A DNA stretch of 64,000 nt from Irpex lacteus (lineage: Eukaryota; Basidiomycota; Agaricomycetes; Polyporales; Irpicaceae), in NCBI GenBank assembly GCA_001986395.2, contig MQVO02000013.1:372001-436000 (forward strand). The letters run 5' to 3'. The first letter of the stretch is position 1, and each line of letters opens with the position of its first letter. Positions 49,035-59,974 of this stretch are shown piece by piece. The notes below the pieces were generated by a model. That model saw only the letters and a list, made by a program, of their open reading frames with translations, did no database searches and had not been told where the DNA came from. Made by a program: the position numbers and the translations under genes.

Positions 49035-51058
49035 ATGAAGAGCCTCAAACGCATCTTTCGTCGCTCCGCCCGCCAGCGGCCGCTCGCTCAACCTCCCATT
49101 CTCGAGAAAGGCGTCGTTCGGAACCATGCGGAGGCACAGGATCGTCGACTTCCATTAGAGCTGCTCTTGCGAGTATTTGAGTTTCTGTCGCCACCAGAGC
49201 TTATTAGGTGCCGTTCGGTGAGTATCAACGTTTCCGAGATCGACGAGCAATAGATTAACGCGAAGCACAGGTTTGCCAATGGTTCAAGGAGGTCATCGAC
49301 CAGACGCCAGAGGTCCAATATAGGGTTGAGCTTTACGTGTTTGGCTACGTGGACAACGACGCGTGTACCGACATCGGCACCTCTCAGCGGTTGGACGCGC
49401 TCAAGGCGCACACTCAATTTTGGAAGAATCCCCAGTTTTCGTGGAAGCCACAGGATGTACCTTGGTCACATGGTGACCTGAGGTACAATCACTTCCATGA
49501 GAACCTGTGGGTTCGTTCTCTGAACATTGGCTGGACAGAGCATCCATGGAAGTTCAACGCTGTTCAGTGCGTCGTCTTAGAACCGACGAGGGATGGGTCC
49601 GCGATCTTGGACACATGGGAACTTCATTTTGCGTTCGCATTCGATTGCTATATGACCTATCCCTCTCGAGGGTATATACTGCTCTTGGACTCAATTCTTA
49701 CAGCCGATCCACAATACTACATGTAGGTTTGTCTGCTTCTGCGAAACTCTGACACTCACAAGACGACTCCAGCATGCGAAAAGTATCATTACACACGGGA
49801 AGTGTGCTATCTGAAGACATGATTCCGTTGGAGGGGCCGGTACTCGACCGCTGGGCTGGCCCTGTCATGGATGCGGCCGGCGGCGATGTTATTAGCATAA
49901 TAAGGTCCGCACTCATGTTCAACACAGGCCAGGCACTCCTTCGTGTGACACTCCTGGACTGTACAACGATGCAAGTGACAGTTGTAAGTACGTTCCTAAC
50001 TTGCGCTTATCCCCTGTGACTGAATAACGTCTCGCCTGCTACAAAGGATACCTCTGTTATCGTCCAGGACGACTCTCTCATAGCTGTCCAGCTGGTGCAA
50101 GACGATTGTTTGATATTGCACGTCATGCGAGGTGGTGTATTCGAAACGAAGGTCTTCGCGGTGAAGCATCGGCCGCCACCTGATGAAGACAAATTAGAGC
50201 TGTACCTCGTCACCACATTCCGGTTTCCCGAGGTACAGAAGGATTGGGTCTTGCCCATGACTGACATGAACTTCATCGTGGGAGGATCAGGCGGAGGCCT
50301 CGTAAGCCGCAATGTTCCCCCACGGCCCTTCGTTCGACAGGTAGATGATCCTCCTCTGCTGATACTACGGTGGTATCAGCGCCCTGACGGTACACAAAGT
50401 CGGGTCATCCATGTTGTGCCGCTCTCTGTCTTCACTTCGGTCGTAGCCGCCTTTGTCCCCTCCGGTGAGCCTGTTGACCGTGGTACGGACACTGAGTGGG
50501 AAGATTGGGGTCCGAAGAACACCCGCTGCTTCTTAGATCACAGGTCGTTCCTCCCTGGCAACTATACATACCAAATTCTGTTCTCCGACTTCTCCCTGCT
50601 AGACTTCAATCAAATCGACATCGCTCGTGACCTTCAACGCGCCGCTACAGCACCCTCGACACCTTTCGATACGAAACGGAAGCGGAGGTCGAGCATTATG
50701 CAGGCGTTGCGTTCCGCATCGTCGTCAGCGTTACGCTCCAAGGAAGTCATTGAAGACATCGAAATTCCTGGCTACAGTGGACGTATCGTGCTGCAACCCA
50801 ATACCATCCCTAAGGGCGACATGTTTGAGCGAGACGTAACCACCTGCCTGCCGTATCGTAGGACGAAGCTAGAGTGGGATGGTCCAGAACCCGTATTTGT
50901 ATACGCGGGTGAGGTCTTGGTGGTGTGCTCTAAAGAGGTGAGCGGTTATCACATACATTAGTTGAGAATGCTGACACCAGAGGTCACAGGTACAGGACGA
51001 TGGGACAACGACGCATAAATTTCACACTATGCAGAAGCAACTTGGTTGTACTTATTGA
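49035..51058 (+). CDS. F-box protein, cluster member 3 (601 aa)
   Basis: Exons 49035-49217, 49271-49722, 49773-49983, 50047-50937 and 50990-51058 join in frame with the same four intron positions and phases as members 1 and 2. Start MKSLKRIFRRSARQ; F-box RLPLELLLRVFEFLSPPELIRCRS then VCQWFKEVIDQTPEVQYRVEL. The C-terminal region matches member 1 closely: FNAVQCVVLEP, TWELHFAFAF, the Gly-rich FIVGGSGGGL, LLILRWYQR, HVVPLSVF, GPKNTRCFLDH, LLDFN, a basic Ser-rich linker (KRKRRSSIM), GYSGRIVLQPNTIPKG, VTTCLPYRR, YAGEVLVVCSKE. Expected to act as an SCF substrate adaptor; target unknown. It is separated from member 2 by the hydrolase gene and about 1.4 kb of repeat-containing DNA. Confidence 0.85.
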
Positions 51059-51425
51059 CGCTGTTGAATACCAGTGCTTATGCAGGGCGCACGCTTTCGC
51101 TCTACTGTCTTTTGGGCTCAAGATATATTGACGTTAAAATTCGACAAGTCACCAACGAACCGCCAACACCGCCAACAACGCTTTGTTCTACGTTCCTATC
51201 TATCCATGGCTGACTAGATGATGCTGAGACAGCAGACCGGTTTGGACCGAGGCCCGCCAGTGAACGCAATCAGGGACTGGTTCGTCGGAGACCTTGAGAA
51301 CCGAACTGTATAAATGCGCGCTTTTCGACACCACAACCGCCAACAGCCCTGTGACAAGTGGTGTAACTCCGCGAAATGCGCTGTGACAGCGTCACGACCA
51401 TCATGATGCAAAACCTCCTAAATAT

Positions 51426-51479
51426 GGTTGAGACTCCGGCAAGCACCCTGGAATTCCAGGGTCCGTGGATCTCTCAACC
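51426..51479. promoter_or_regulatory. Nested inverted repeat with an 18-bp perfect palindrome
   Basis: ACCCTGGAATTCCAGGGT at 51445-51462 is a perfect palindrome. It is enclosed by GGTTGAGA (51426-51433) and TCTCAACC (51472-51479). It lies about 250 bp upstream of the next start codon and could be a protein-binding site or a small repeat end. Confidence 0.45.
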
Positions 51480-51726
51480 AATGGTATTCAATGCCGACGG
51501 CTGCCGGGAGCTCGTTCGGGACTCCATGGCTTATGTAAGGTACAAAAACAGGTAATTTCTAGGGAAATCAATAAGGCTAAACAACCGTGACATAAAAGGG
51601 AGGTCATCTCTTCCTCTTTCCCCTCGGTTTCCCTCCCACATCCCTCTCCTCGACTTCATCCCAGTCGTCGACAACGAGCAGCCCGCTCTCCCCTCACTGT
51701 ACATCACCACCCGCTCACAGTCCATC

Positions 51727-52437
51727 ATGTCTATGAAGCGCAAGTTGTCAATTGAGTTTGACGACGAGGTCACCTACTCTGTAAGTACCAGCTCATCCCG
51801 TCACATATTAGTTCCGGCATGCTGATCATTGAGCTGCGCTCTTGCCATATCTTATCACAGTCTGCGAAGAGACCCAACCTCTTCCAGTTCCCCAGCACCA
51901 GCACCGACACTGACGTTGCTATGTCCGACGCATCGTCGGAGCCCGACCTCCTTACACCCCTCGAGTTCCCCGACTTCGCCCCGCAGTTCCACACTCGTCT
52001 CAACTCTACCGCCAGTACTACGTCGTCGGTCTCGTACAACACCTCACCGCAAAACTCGCCGAGCAGCCCTCGTGAGTCCTCTTCTCGCCGTTGAAGTAGC
52101 TGCCAAGTTCACGAATGCTCATAGCAGCCTGCTATCCAGACTTCGTCCTCTACCCACCAGCCGACCAGTCCGCCGCTAACTACAGCCCCAAGTCAGTTGG
52201 CCTCATGCAACCCAAGTCTTTCACTCACCATGGGTAAGTGTCAGAGCGGCGTGCTCTCTCCGTTGGAAGCGCCTATATGCGCATCATCTCATCAATACTC
52301 ATACTTCCTCTTCCAGCCAAAACTGTCACCAAATCCCGAAACTCCGCATGGCCTGCGCCCCCGGTCTCAATGGCTCACGTACGATGTGGGCTCACTGCGA
52401 GCAATGCGGTGCCATCGAGATGGTCGACACTGACTAA
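51727..52437 (+). CDS. Small protein with C-terminal Cys/His motif (164 aa)
   Basis: Four exons join in frame: 51727-51780, 51861-52071, 52125-52233 and 52317-52437. The start MSMKRKLSIEFDDEV is basic then acidic. The middle is Ser/Thr/Pro-rich (TASTTSSVSYNTSPQNSPSS) and probably disordered. The last exon encodes a compact segment with NCHQIPKLRMAC, PGLNGSRTMW and AHCEQCGAIEMVDTD at the end. The spacing C-x(7)-C ... H-C-x(2)-C looks like a small zinc-binding knuckle. No named domain is recognised. The clean splice frame, the strong contrast between a disordered body and an ordered tail, and the C-rich coding bias support a real, well-expressed gene. A role in nucleic-acid or protein binding is only a guess. 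Confidence 0.8.
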
Positions 52438-53375
52438 AGTATACTGTTTACCGACAACCCACTAGTTCGCCTCGCCAGCCGATCTACCTGCCTGTCTATC
52501 CGTTCTTTCACCCGACCTCTCTCCTTAACCCCTTCGTTCGACTCGTCGACATTCCGCCCCGCCCAAAGGCAAGACAACAGCATACATTGACCGGCCTGTT
52601 TCGACTGGTGGTTTCTTTTTATTCGTTTCTATTGACAGCCTGGTATTCTTTTCCAAGAACGTTCTAAAGGCGACTTACCCTGCTTCAACATGTTTTCCAA
52701 AACTCGGCCCCCGCAATCATATAGAGAAGTGAGCAACGTCTGGTGTCATCCCTCTCCGGTTCCGGCATCGGGTCCAGCAGCGGTAAGCCCGTCGGCACGT
52801 ACGGAAATATCGACAACTCGACCTCGTCTTCCGGCCATCACACCGACAACGACAAGGCCACCCACAACTATTGCAAATGCTCGACATCCAACAACTTTCG
52901 GAGTTCTCGAACAGTGTCTCTATCGTACCTTGCTTTTATTTATTCCTGTCACTTCCCAAACTCCCCTACATTATCATCCTTCCCCTCGCCTCATCGATTC
53001 TCTCCTATCCCACCCATCATCCTTGTTTTCAGTGCTGTCCCTCCTGATTTTCGTGCATACATGTCTGTGTCTTGTAGTTGTATCATACCTCCCAACGTCA
53101 ATCGTCGCACGCTGCTTTTCTCGAAAATTCTGTATGAACGCGTCCATGAACTGGAACTCGAGTGTTACGCACCTGCGAAAATAACTCGTACGTCGTTGCC
53201 GACCGTGACGGTCAATCGTGTCTGGAGCTGGCGCTTGAATATAGCCTGGGAAAACATCGTCATATGTTACCCGCTCAAAAGCTGAGTGAGCCACAGATGT
53301 CCACCATGTCCGGCAACCACTTGGTAGATAAACTTTCGCTTTTCGACTTGAACGACAACGACGACGACAGCAATC
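52438..53375. other. Intergenic stretch, 3' UTR and promoter
   Basis: Two long overlapping open frames (52690-53184 and 52743-53285) are pyrimidine-rich low-complexity reads with no domain. One begins with GTG, and neither has splice support. The stretch more likely holds the 3' UTR of the small Cys/His gene and the promoter of the hydrate dehydratase gene. Confidence 0.45.
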
Positions 53376-54817
53376 ATGACAGTGTCGAAGACAATTCTTG
53401 AACAGATCAAGCAGATAATTCCGCCCCTGAATGGGACGCTGCACAAAGGACAGTCGGGGCGGGTCGGCGTGTTGGGTGGTGCGCTCGAGTAAGTCTGAAG
53501 TCCCTAAAATACCGACGAGAGAACATTTAATGATGATGGGGATGTTGTGCGTAGTTATACAGGAGCACCGTTCTTTGCGAGCATGTCTGCACAGCGTATG
53601 GTATGATACCTTCATTGCTGGATATTGTCAAGAGAGCTCACAAAGGGACTTGATTGAAGGGCGCGGACCTATCGCATGTTATATGCTCGCCCACAGCTGC
53701 TTCAGCTATCAAGTCATACTCGCCTGACTTGATCGTGCACCCCATACTACGTGAAGACCAGTTCGTCACCTCCCTCGCTACCCCATCATATAATCGTTAC
53801 TGACCTCTTCGTCTCGGCATTGCCTCCACTCACTTCATATGCGCATCTCAGAAACCCATCAGACGTAAAGCCGCTCCTTCAGTCCCTCCTCAGCCGCCTC
53901 CATGTCCTTGTCATCGGCCCAGGACTCGGACGCGAGCCATACATGCAGCAATACGCCAAGACGGCTATCCATATAGCCAAAGAACGTGCGATGTTCCTTG
54001 TGCTGGATGCAGACGCGTTGTTGCTCGTAGGCGAAGATAAGAATCTTGTGAAGGGATATAGGAGGGCGGTGTTGACTCCTAACGTGGTGGAATTCAAGCG
54101 GTTGAGCGAGCAGGTTGTGAGTGCTCGTTTCACGTTTGAAGAACGAGATACGGATAACTTATATCTGTTACGTATGCATAGAACGTCGATCCGAAGACTC
54201 CAGCAGACAAACGCGCCATGGAGGTCTCTCGTGCCTTTGGTGGTGTGACCATCCTACAAAAGGGCGCGGAAGACATCATTGCCACCAACACAGCCAGCAC
54301 CTCCAAAGCCGACGCGGAGCAGAGTAGAGTCGATCCTAATGCCAGCGAAGAAAAGACGGAAGAGCAGGTGGTGGTTGACGTCCAGGGCGGGTTGAAGAGG
54401 TGTGGTGGACAGGGTGATATTCTGAGTGGAACTGTTGCGACTGCGTTGGCGTGGGGGAAGTGTTTTGAGGATGGGGCGTATGGGTAAGTTTCGCGTCGTT
54501 CAAGTGCAGTTGGTCGAGAATTCTTATGCGTTGAATGAATGTAGGGACGGATCGATTCCTTCGTCGAGGCTTCCGCTGCTTGCTGCTGTCGCAGGATCAA
54601 TGGTAACGCGTACGGCATCGCGGAGGGCTTTCGCGAAGAATGGTCGAGGTCCGTTTATTTATCTCAAATTGTCGTTGTCGCTTAACTGATTCTCTGTCTG
54701 TACGGTGTAGGCGTAGTCACTCAAGATATGCTACCGGAAGTCGGAGGCGCATTTGTAGAAGTGTTTGGGAGTGAGGGTGAGAAAGGATGGGGAGGCAGTA
54801 CTGAGGGCAAGCTTTGA
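53376..54817 (+). CDS. ATP-dependent (S)-NAD(P)H-hydrate dehydratase
   Basis: Repairs the damaged cofactors NADHX and NADPHX by ATP- or ADP-driven dehydration, a metabolite-repair enzyme of the ribokinase-like fold (yeast YKL151C, mammalian CARKD/NAXD). Start [20 protein letters not shown]. Exons then give [11 protein letters not shown] with [72 protein letters not shown] and the nucleotide/catalytic GGQGDILSG motif, ending [15 protein letters not shown]. Six or more introns of about 50-60 bp. The catalytic Asp in GDxLSG is present. Length of about 330-350 residues is normal. A mitochondrial leader is not evident. Confidence 0.93.
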
Positions 54818-56251
54818 TTGTGAGCCTGTTCATATAACTAGAATAAGTGCTGAATGTACGATAACTTGAGCGTGATGCAAGTGTGAAGCAGAAAATTAGC
54901 TCTGCACCTTGGAGGACAGCATCATATTAGAACTACAATCAAGTGCGTGTACGTATACCTTGAAAGTCGCCCTCTGGGTTCGCATCCGTGACAAGGTGCA
55001 TGCGTCCTCCCGAGTTGCCCATTGTACGTAGGTTCTTACTAATCTACCTTGTTAGATTGTTTATCGGCCGAGATCCTCGCCTTGCTGCTGGGCATCTGTA
55101 CAGGATATCTAGATGCTACGCCATGCTTCAAACTTCACAAGCATCGTGCATGATACCTGCCCGGTTCAATGGACTCCGACGCTCATACTCTCACATCGCG
55201 GATATAGCAGAACACGCAAACTTGTGAATACCATTCAATCCAACTCTGCCCACATATCTTCCTATCTTGCCTGAAGCATTGTTCTCTATGCCTCACAAGT
55301 CCTCTTTGAGGTGTGGCTGATTTTTCTTGGCCAGATAGAGTACGCTGAGAATCAGATTGCCCAGACTGTTGCCCCACATTTCCCCACAACCCGCCCCTCG
55401 CCGCCCCCGACCTTGACATCAAAATCCATCAACGCAGAATCAAATTCACCCCGCCAAGACTATTCATCCCCTCGGCCGGTCCGTCATCCAGTCGTCCTAT
55501 TGACCCCACAATTGGCCCACGTCGAGCCACAACGCTAGCAGCTGGTCAATTCGCCACCGAATGATTGGAAGATCCGGAAGGGTCGAATACTGTATGTGCA
55601 ATTTGTCTGGCCAGTCAGGAGGCGTATAGAGTGCGTCGTACACTGTACGTGCCACTGTATTTCGGCTGCGATGGCATATGGGAGAAAGATGAGGATCCCA
55701 GAGCTTCCGTGTCAGATAGTCGAATGAATGCGAAGGAGAGAGAGTTGTATGGAGACGAAAATCTCGAGAGGTTCTTTAGCCATATCCGAAAACCAGGACT
55801 TTATCGTCGGTGAGCTTTATATCAGCACCTTTCGGCGATCTGTATACACGCGACTGCGGAGCTGCAGAGAGCCCTGAGGAAACGAGTGTAAAGACGAATC
55901 ATGAATCGTCCGCGGACGCCAATCACCGTGCTAATCGAACTTTCAGCGTTAACGGTGCTTAACAAGTGCACCCCATGACCCCGCTCTGTCGAACCTTGCT
56001 CTTTCTGTATCAGCCTTACATCAGACCTGCGTGCATTGGAACAGGAACAACAGTTCTCGTAATCATCAGGGTTTGCATAATAGAATCAAAAAGAAAAATG
56101 GAGTGGGAACTGCTATAAGTTCGCGTCCCGAGCCCGAGGAATGTTGACTTCCCTTGAGCTGTCCCCCTTCCCTCACCTTGAGGTCTTCTCCCATTCAGTC
56201 TTGCCACCTGCTACTGTATCCCTCTCTTCGCGGTGACACAACATCAAGACA
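54818..56251. other. Intergenic stretch without a supported gene
   Basis: Short open frames only. One at 55565-55813 has a charged segment (SRMNAKERELYGDENLERFF) that could be a relic exon but lacks an ATG and partners. The last 150 bp before 56252 is C/T-rich, typical of a fungal promoter/leader. Confidence 0.4.
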
Positions 56252-58643
56252 ATGGCGAGTGAACTCAAGTCGTCCGCATCCTCGTCCTCCGACGAGAAAG
56301 CTCGCATCGAGCGAGTGGACAACGTCGATGCCGACGTCGAAGGCTCTGTCGATCCTAGGATACACCCTGAAGTCTATAATGCCCACATAGATACGAGCGG
56401 AGTGGACGAGAAGAAGCTGATGCGCAAGCTCGACTGGTGGCTCGTGCCATGGCTGTCTTTCTTGTATCTATTGAGTTTCTTGGATAGAACGAGTATAGGC
56501 AATGCCAAGGTTCGTGCCCTCTACTCTCATCGAGGTATTCCTGTGGCTTATTTGAGTTCATTATATCATAGCTGTATGGCATGGAGAAAGACCTTGGTAT
56601 CAACGATACACAGTACAACATCGCATTGACAATATTCTTCTTCTCGTACTCCATATTCGAGGTACCCTCCAACGTCTTCCTGAAGCGTCTCCGACCGTCA
56701 ATATGGCTCTCGCTCCTGATGCTGTTGTGGGGCGTCATGATGGTATGCCCTCTCCATTACTATTTGCGTTATTCTTCCCCGTTGACTTACATTCTCCACC
56801 AGACCGTGCAAGGTTTGGTACACAATTATGGTGGCCTCCTCGGTATGTCATTTCCGTGACTCGCAACATTCCGCTCGCTATCTCCCCTTCGCTTGTCTTC
56901 TTCATATTCTCGCGCCCAAAATAACTTTCACTGACCCGGTGCCGAACTTCATCCTCTCACGCAGGTATGCGATGGATGCTCGGCCTTTTCGAAGCGGGTC
57001 TCTTTCCTGGAGTCAATTATTATCTCTCTTGGTACGTCTTGTTCTCGCGGATCCTCCATTTCCATATTGATATTGATGTGCCGAACTCCTCGGATCCTTC
57101 ATGAACTGTCTCCGTTCCGCGTTTTATAGCTGGTACAAACGCTCGGAGTTCGGTATGAGGGCGGCGGTGTTCTTCTCTGCGGCTACGGTAAGCCTTTTCT
57201 TCAACATAGATACGTAGAGAGCACATGTGACTTACTATATTGGTGTCCTGTAGGTTAGCGGTATGTAAACTTTACTCCTTATCTGCGATGGAGAAAGTTA
57301 ACATTCCATCTCTATTGCTCTCCAGGCGCCTTCGGTGGTCTTCTTGCAGTACGTCCATTACTTCATCTGGTCCAACTCTGTTTAATCGTTTGTGACAGGC
57401 CGCTATCTCGAACATGGGAGGCATCGGCGGCAAACCCGCCTGGGCGTGGATTTTCATCCTCGAAGGCCTTGCCACCGTACTCGCAGGCGTCGCCTCTTTC
57501 TGGATCATTCAAGACTTCCCAGACACCGCCAAGTTCCTCACTGAGGAGGAAAGGACGGTCGTTATCAGAAGATTACAGGATGATGACCAGTTTAGCGCGG
57601 CTGGCGAGCATCTCAAACTGAAGTATATCTGGCAAAGCTTACTCGATTGGAAGACTTGGTTGTGCAGTGAGTTCTGATCAGTCGCTGGTTTTACGTATCA
57701 AAGACTCACATCGTCCTGCTACTAGTGTTCCTCTATATGGGCACCGACGGCCCTCTGTATGCGTTCTCCCTCTTCCTGCCGAGTATCATCAATCAGGTAT
57801 GTAAAACCCACATTACTTGTTCTACTAGAGCAGAACTGACGAACCTCTCCTCCTATAGCTCGGTAAGCCATGTGACGCGGATTATGTGTAGACTGGCCAG
57901 AGACTGACTATTTTTCACAGGCTATACGGCTACTCCGGCTAACCTTCTCACAGTCCCTGTATACGTCCTCGCATGTATCGTGACATGCGTGGTCGGCTTT
58001 TACGCTGATAGATACGGCCAGCGTGGGTATATCAACATGTATGTCAAATTCTCTGTCGTACTACACACACTTACGTGTTTTCATTTTGCTTGTTCAGCGT
58101 ATTCTCATGTGTCGGCGCTGCGGGCTATATCATCCTCATCGCGTCGCGAAACGCTGCACTCTCCTACGTAGGAGTATACCTCGCAGCTTGCGGTATCTAC
58201 CCTAACATACCCAACACCATTGCATGGGTGTCGAATAATGTGGAAGGGAGTTATAAGAGGAGCGTGACGCTGGCGATGGTGATCAGTTTCGGGAATATCA
58301 ACGGAGCTGTCAGTTCGAATGTGGTACGTATGCTTTGACACTACCATCCGTGTGCTTGGCTGATTGATTGCTGCAGTACCGAGGCGTAGACAAACCGTGG
58401 TATACTCTGGGCCATGGAATCGTCCTTATGTATATCGGCATAGCCATCATATCTGCTATCGCGTACCGCTGGTTATTGAAGAAGGAGAACGACCGCCGTG
58501 ACCGTGGAGAACGAGACGAAGTGATTGTTGGCGTGAATGAGGATCGGAAGGATTTGGAGGCGAAGAACGGGAAGTTTGAGAGTGTGGTGGAGGCGAAGAG
58601 GGAGAAGGGAGATGGATGGAGTGGGTATCGCTACACTCTATAG
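56252..58643 (+). CDS. MFS transporter, allantoate permease/anion:cation symporter family
   Basis: A plasma-membrane permease of the Dal5/Tna1-like group, which imports small organic anions such as allantoate, nicotinate or pantothenate. The N terminus is cytosolic, acidic and Ser-rich. TM1 starts after KKLMRKLDWWLVPWLSFLYL with the family signature LSFLDRTSIGNAK. Other landmarks are NIALTIFFFSYSIFEVPSN, RWMLGLFEAGLFPG, CWYKRSEFGMRAAVFFSAA, AWAWIFILEG, the central cytosolic loop (IQDFPDTAKFLTEEER), GFYADRYGQRG and AACGIYPNIPNTIAWVSNN. It ends with a charged tail at 58643. At least ten introns, some separating exons of under 30 bp. About 12 membrane segments are visible. The actual substrate is not determined; the panC gene at 10-11 kb is not linked closely enough to argue for pantothenate. 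Confidence 0.92.
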
Positions 58644-59143
58644 GATGTGGGTTTTGTGGCTATTGACGGCCACCTTTGTATTAGTAGTCAGTCGACACTC
58701 TCAGTCGTGTCATGCATCATTAGCTTTCTCGTTCTACTTCTCGTGGCCATATGGAGTGACTGGTCATCCTTACGCGTAAATACGGCGGAAACATATGAGC
58801 GTGTGCGTCTCTGAGAAAATGGCTGACGTTCTCCGTTCTATCTCCTTCATTCCATTATCTGTGGCCAGCCGCTGTGATGGAGGAGTGATCAGACGCGCGT
58901 GGTTCAGAGGCAAAGCATTGGTTCGGGGTTAGCCGAACCCTGCCCTGAACCGTTCGCGAATCAATGAGAATGATCCAGGCCAACGAACAAGGCCATCAAA
59001 CGTCTCTTGGACTTGTACCATAACCATCTCCCATCGAATACCCCCTTCAAAAGCTCGCTGGCAGCACTAGAAGTCTCTCCTTATACCCCCACTGTACAAC
59101 ACTAGACTTCACACACACCTTCCTTCCGACAACTTCAAAAAAG
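58644..59143. other. Intergenic stretch
   Basis: 3' UTR of the transporter gene and a C/T-rich promoter of the following gene; the last bases before the ATG are CTTCAAAAAAG. No other feature seen. Confidence 0.4.
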
Positions 59144-59974
59144 ATGGGCCGACCTTTCTTTTCCTCTGCAGCTCAGACCTCCGAGGCTCCAGCTGTCCGT
59201 GTTGAGACTGAGCCAGCTCAGCCTGCATGCGAGAGGTGGACCTATTGGAACCCCTTCGACCCCGACTCTGAAGAGTTTTTTTCGGACGCGGAGGATGAGC
59301 GTATCCGAACGCTTGATGGACCTGTGGCGGAGGCAGAGAGACCGCACAGGATGATTTTCGAAGACATGAGCAGCAGTTCAAGCGAAAGTGACGGGACCGA
59401 GAGCGGCAGAGAGACTCCGGTTCTCGTGGAAGGAGATTATGGTCCTTCAGTCGAAGAGCTCTCACCGGAGGAAGGACGGTTGGCCCGCACGGCCGGTATG
59501 CGCATCTTACGTCCAGACGATGAGCGACACACGTACCGGGCCAATCTACCTGTCAGAGCACCGCAGCCGCCACCCTCTTTTAGCTTTGCTTCGAGAACAG
59601 CAACTTCGTTTGTTCGTACGCCCTACAGTCGTGAGGAAAGCTCTCCCAGGAGGTCATCATCACCTCAGCCACAGCCGCATCCTATTCCTCGCGCAGAAGT
59701 TGCTGCCGAACCTATCGTTGCTCCTCGTTCTGTAACTACACCTGCGTCTTCTGCACCGATCGCTATCCCGGCGAGACCATCTACGCCTCCGAGCCAGGCT
59801 GCGTGGTCTTTCGGTACACCCTCTCCTGCCCCCTCTATCACCCCACGGCTCTACACTTGGCGCACAATACCTGCCGTCGGCTCACCAGGTAGCCCTCTGC
59901 CGAACCGTAGCGCACGCATGTCCGTTACGCACATTTCTCCATCAGCTATCACTGTCCAACGCGTCCTAGGATAG
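59144..59974 (+). CDS. Disordered hypothetical protein (276 aa)
   Basis: A single-exon gene with a good start context (AAAAAAGATGG) beginning MGRPFFSSAAQTSE. An aromatic-acidic patch CERWTYWNPFDPDSEEFFSD occurs near residue 30, then a Ser/Glu run, a charged region (EELSPEEGRLARTAGMRIL) and a long Pro/Ser-rich part. Near the C terminus AWSFGTPSPAPSITPRLYTW and RSARMSVTHISPSAITV look more constrained. No signal peptide, membrane segment or known domain. The aromatic-acidic motif and the C-terminal tail may be short binding motifs, but nothing here names a partner. It may be lineage-specific. Confidence 0.65.
   Translation: MGRPFFSSAAQTSEAPAVRVETEPAQPACERWTYWNPFDPDSEEFFSDAEDERIRTLDGPVAEAERPHRMIFEDMSSSSSESDGTESGRETPVLVEGDYGPSVEELSPEEGRLARTAGMRILRPDDERHTYRANLPVRAPQPPPSFSFASRTATSFVRTPYSREESSPRRSSSPQPQPHPIPRAEVAAEPIVAPRSVTTPASSAPIAIPARPSTPPSQAAWSFGTPSPAPSITPRLYTWRTIPAVGSPGSPLPNRSARMSVTHISPSAITVQRVLG

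Noticed and set aside
52690..53285. Two overlapping open frames of 164 and 180 residues
   Set aside because: Both are low-complexity reads of pyrimidine-rich DNA, one lacks an ATG, and neither shows a domain or splice partner.
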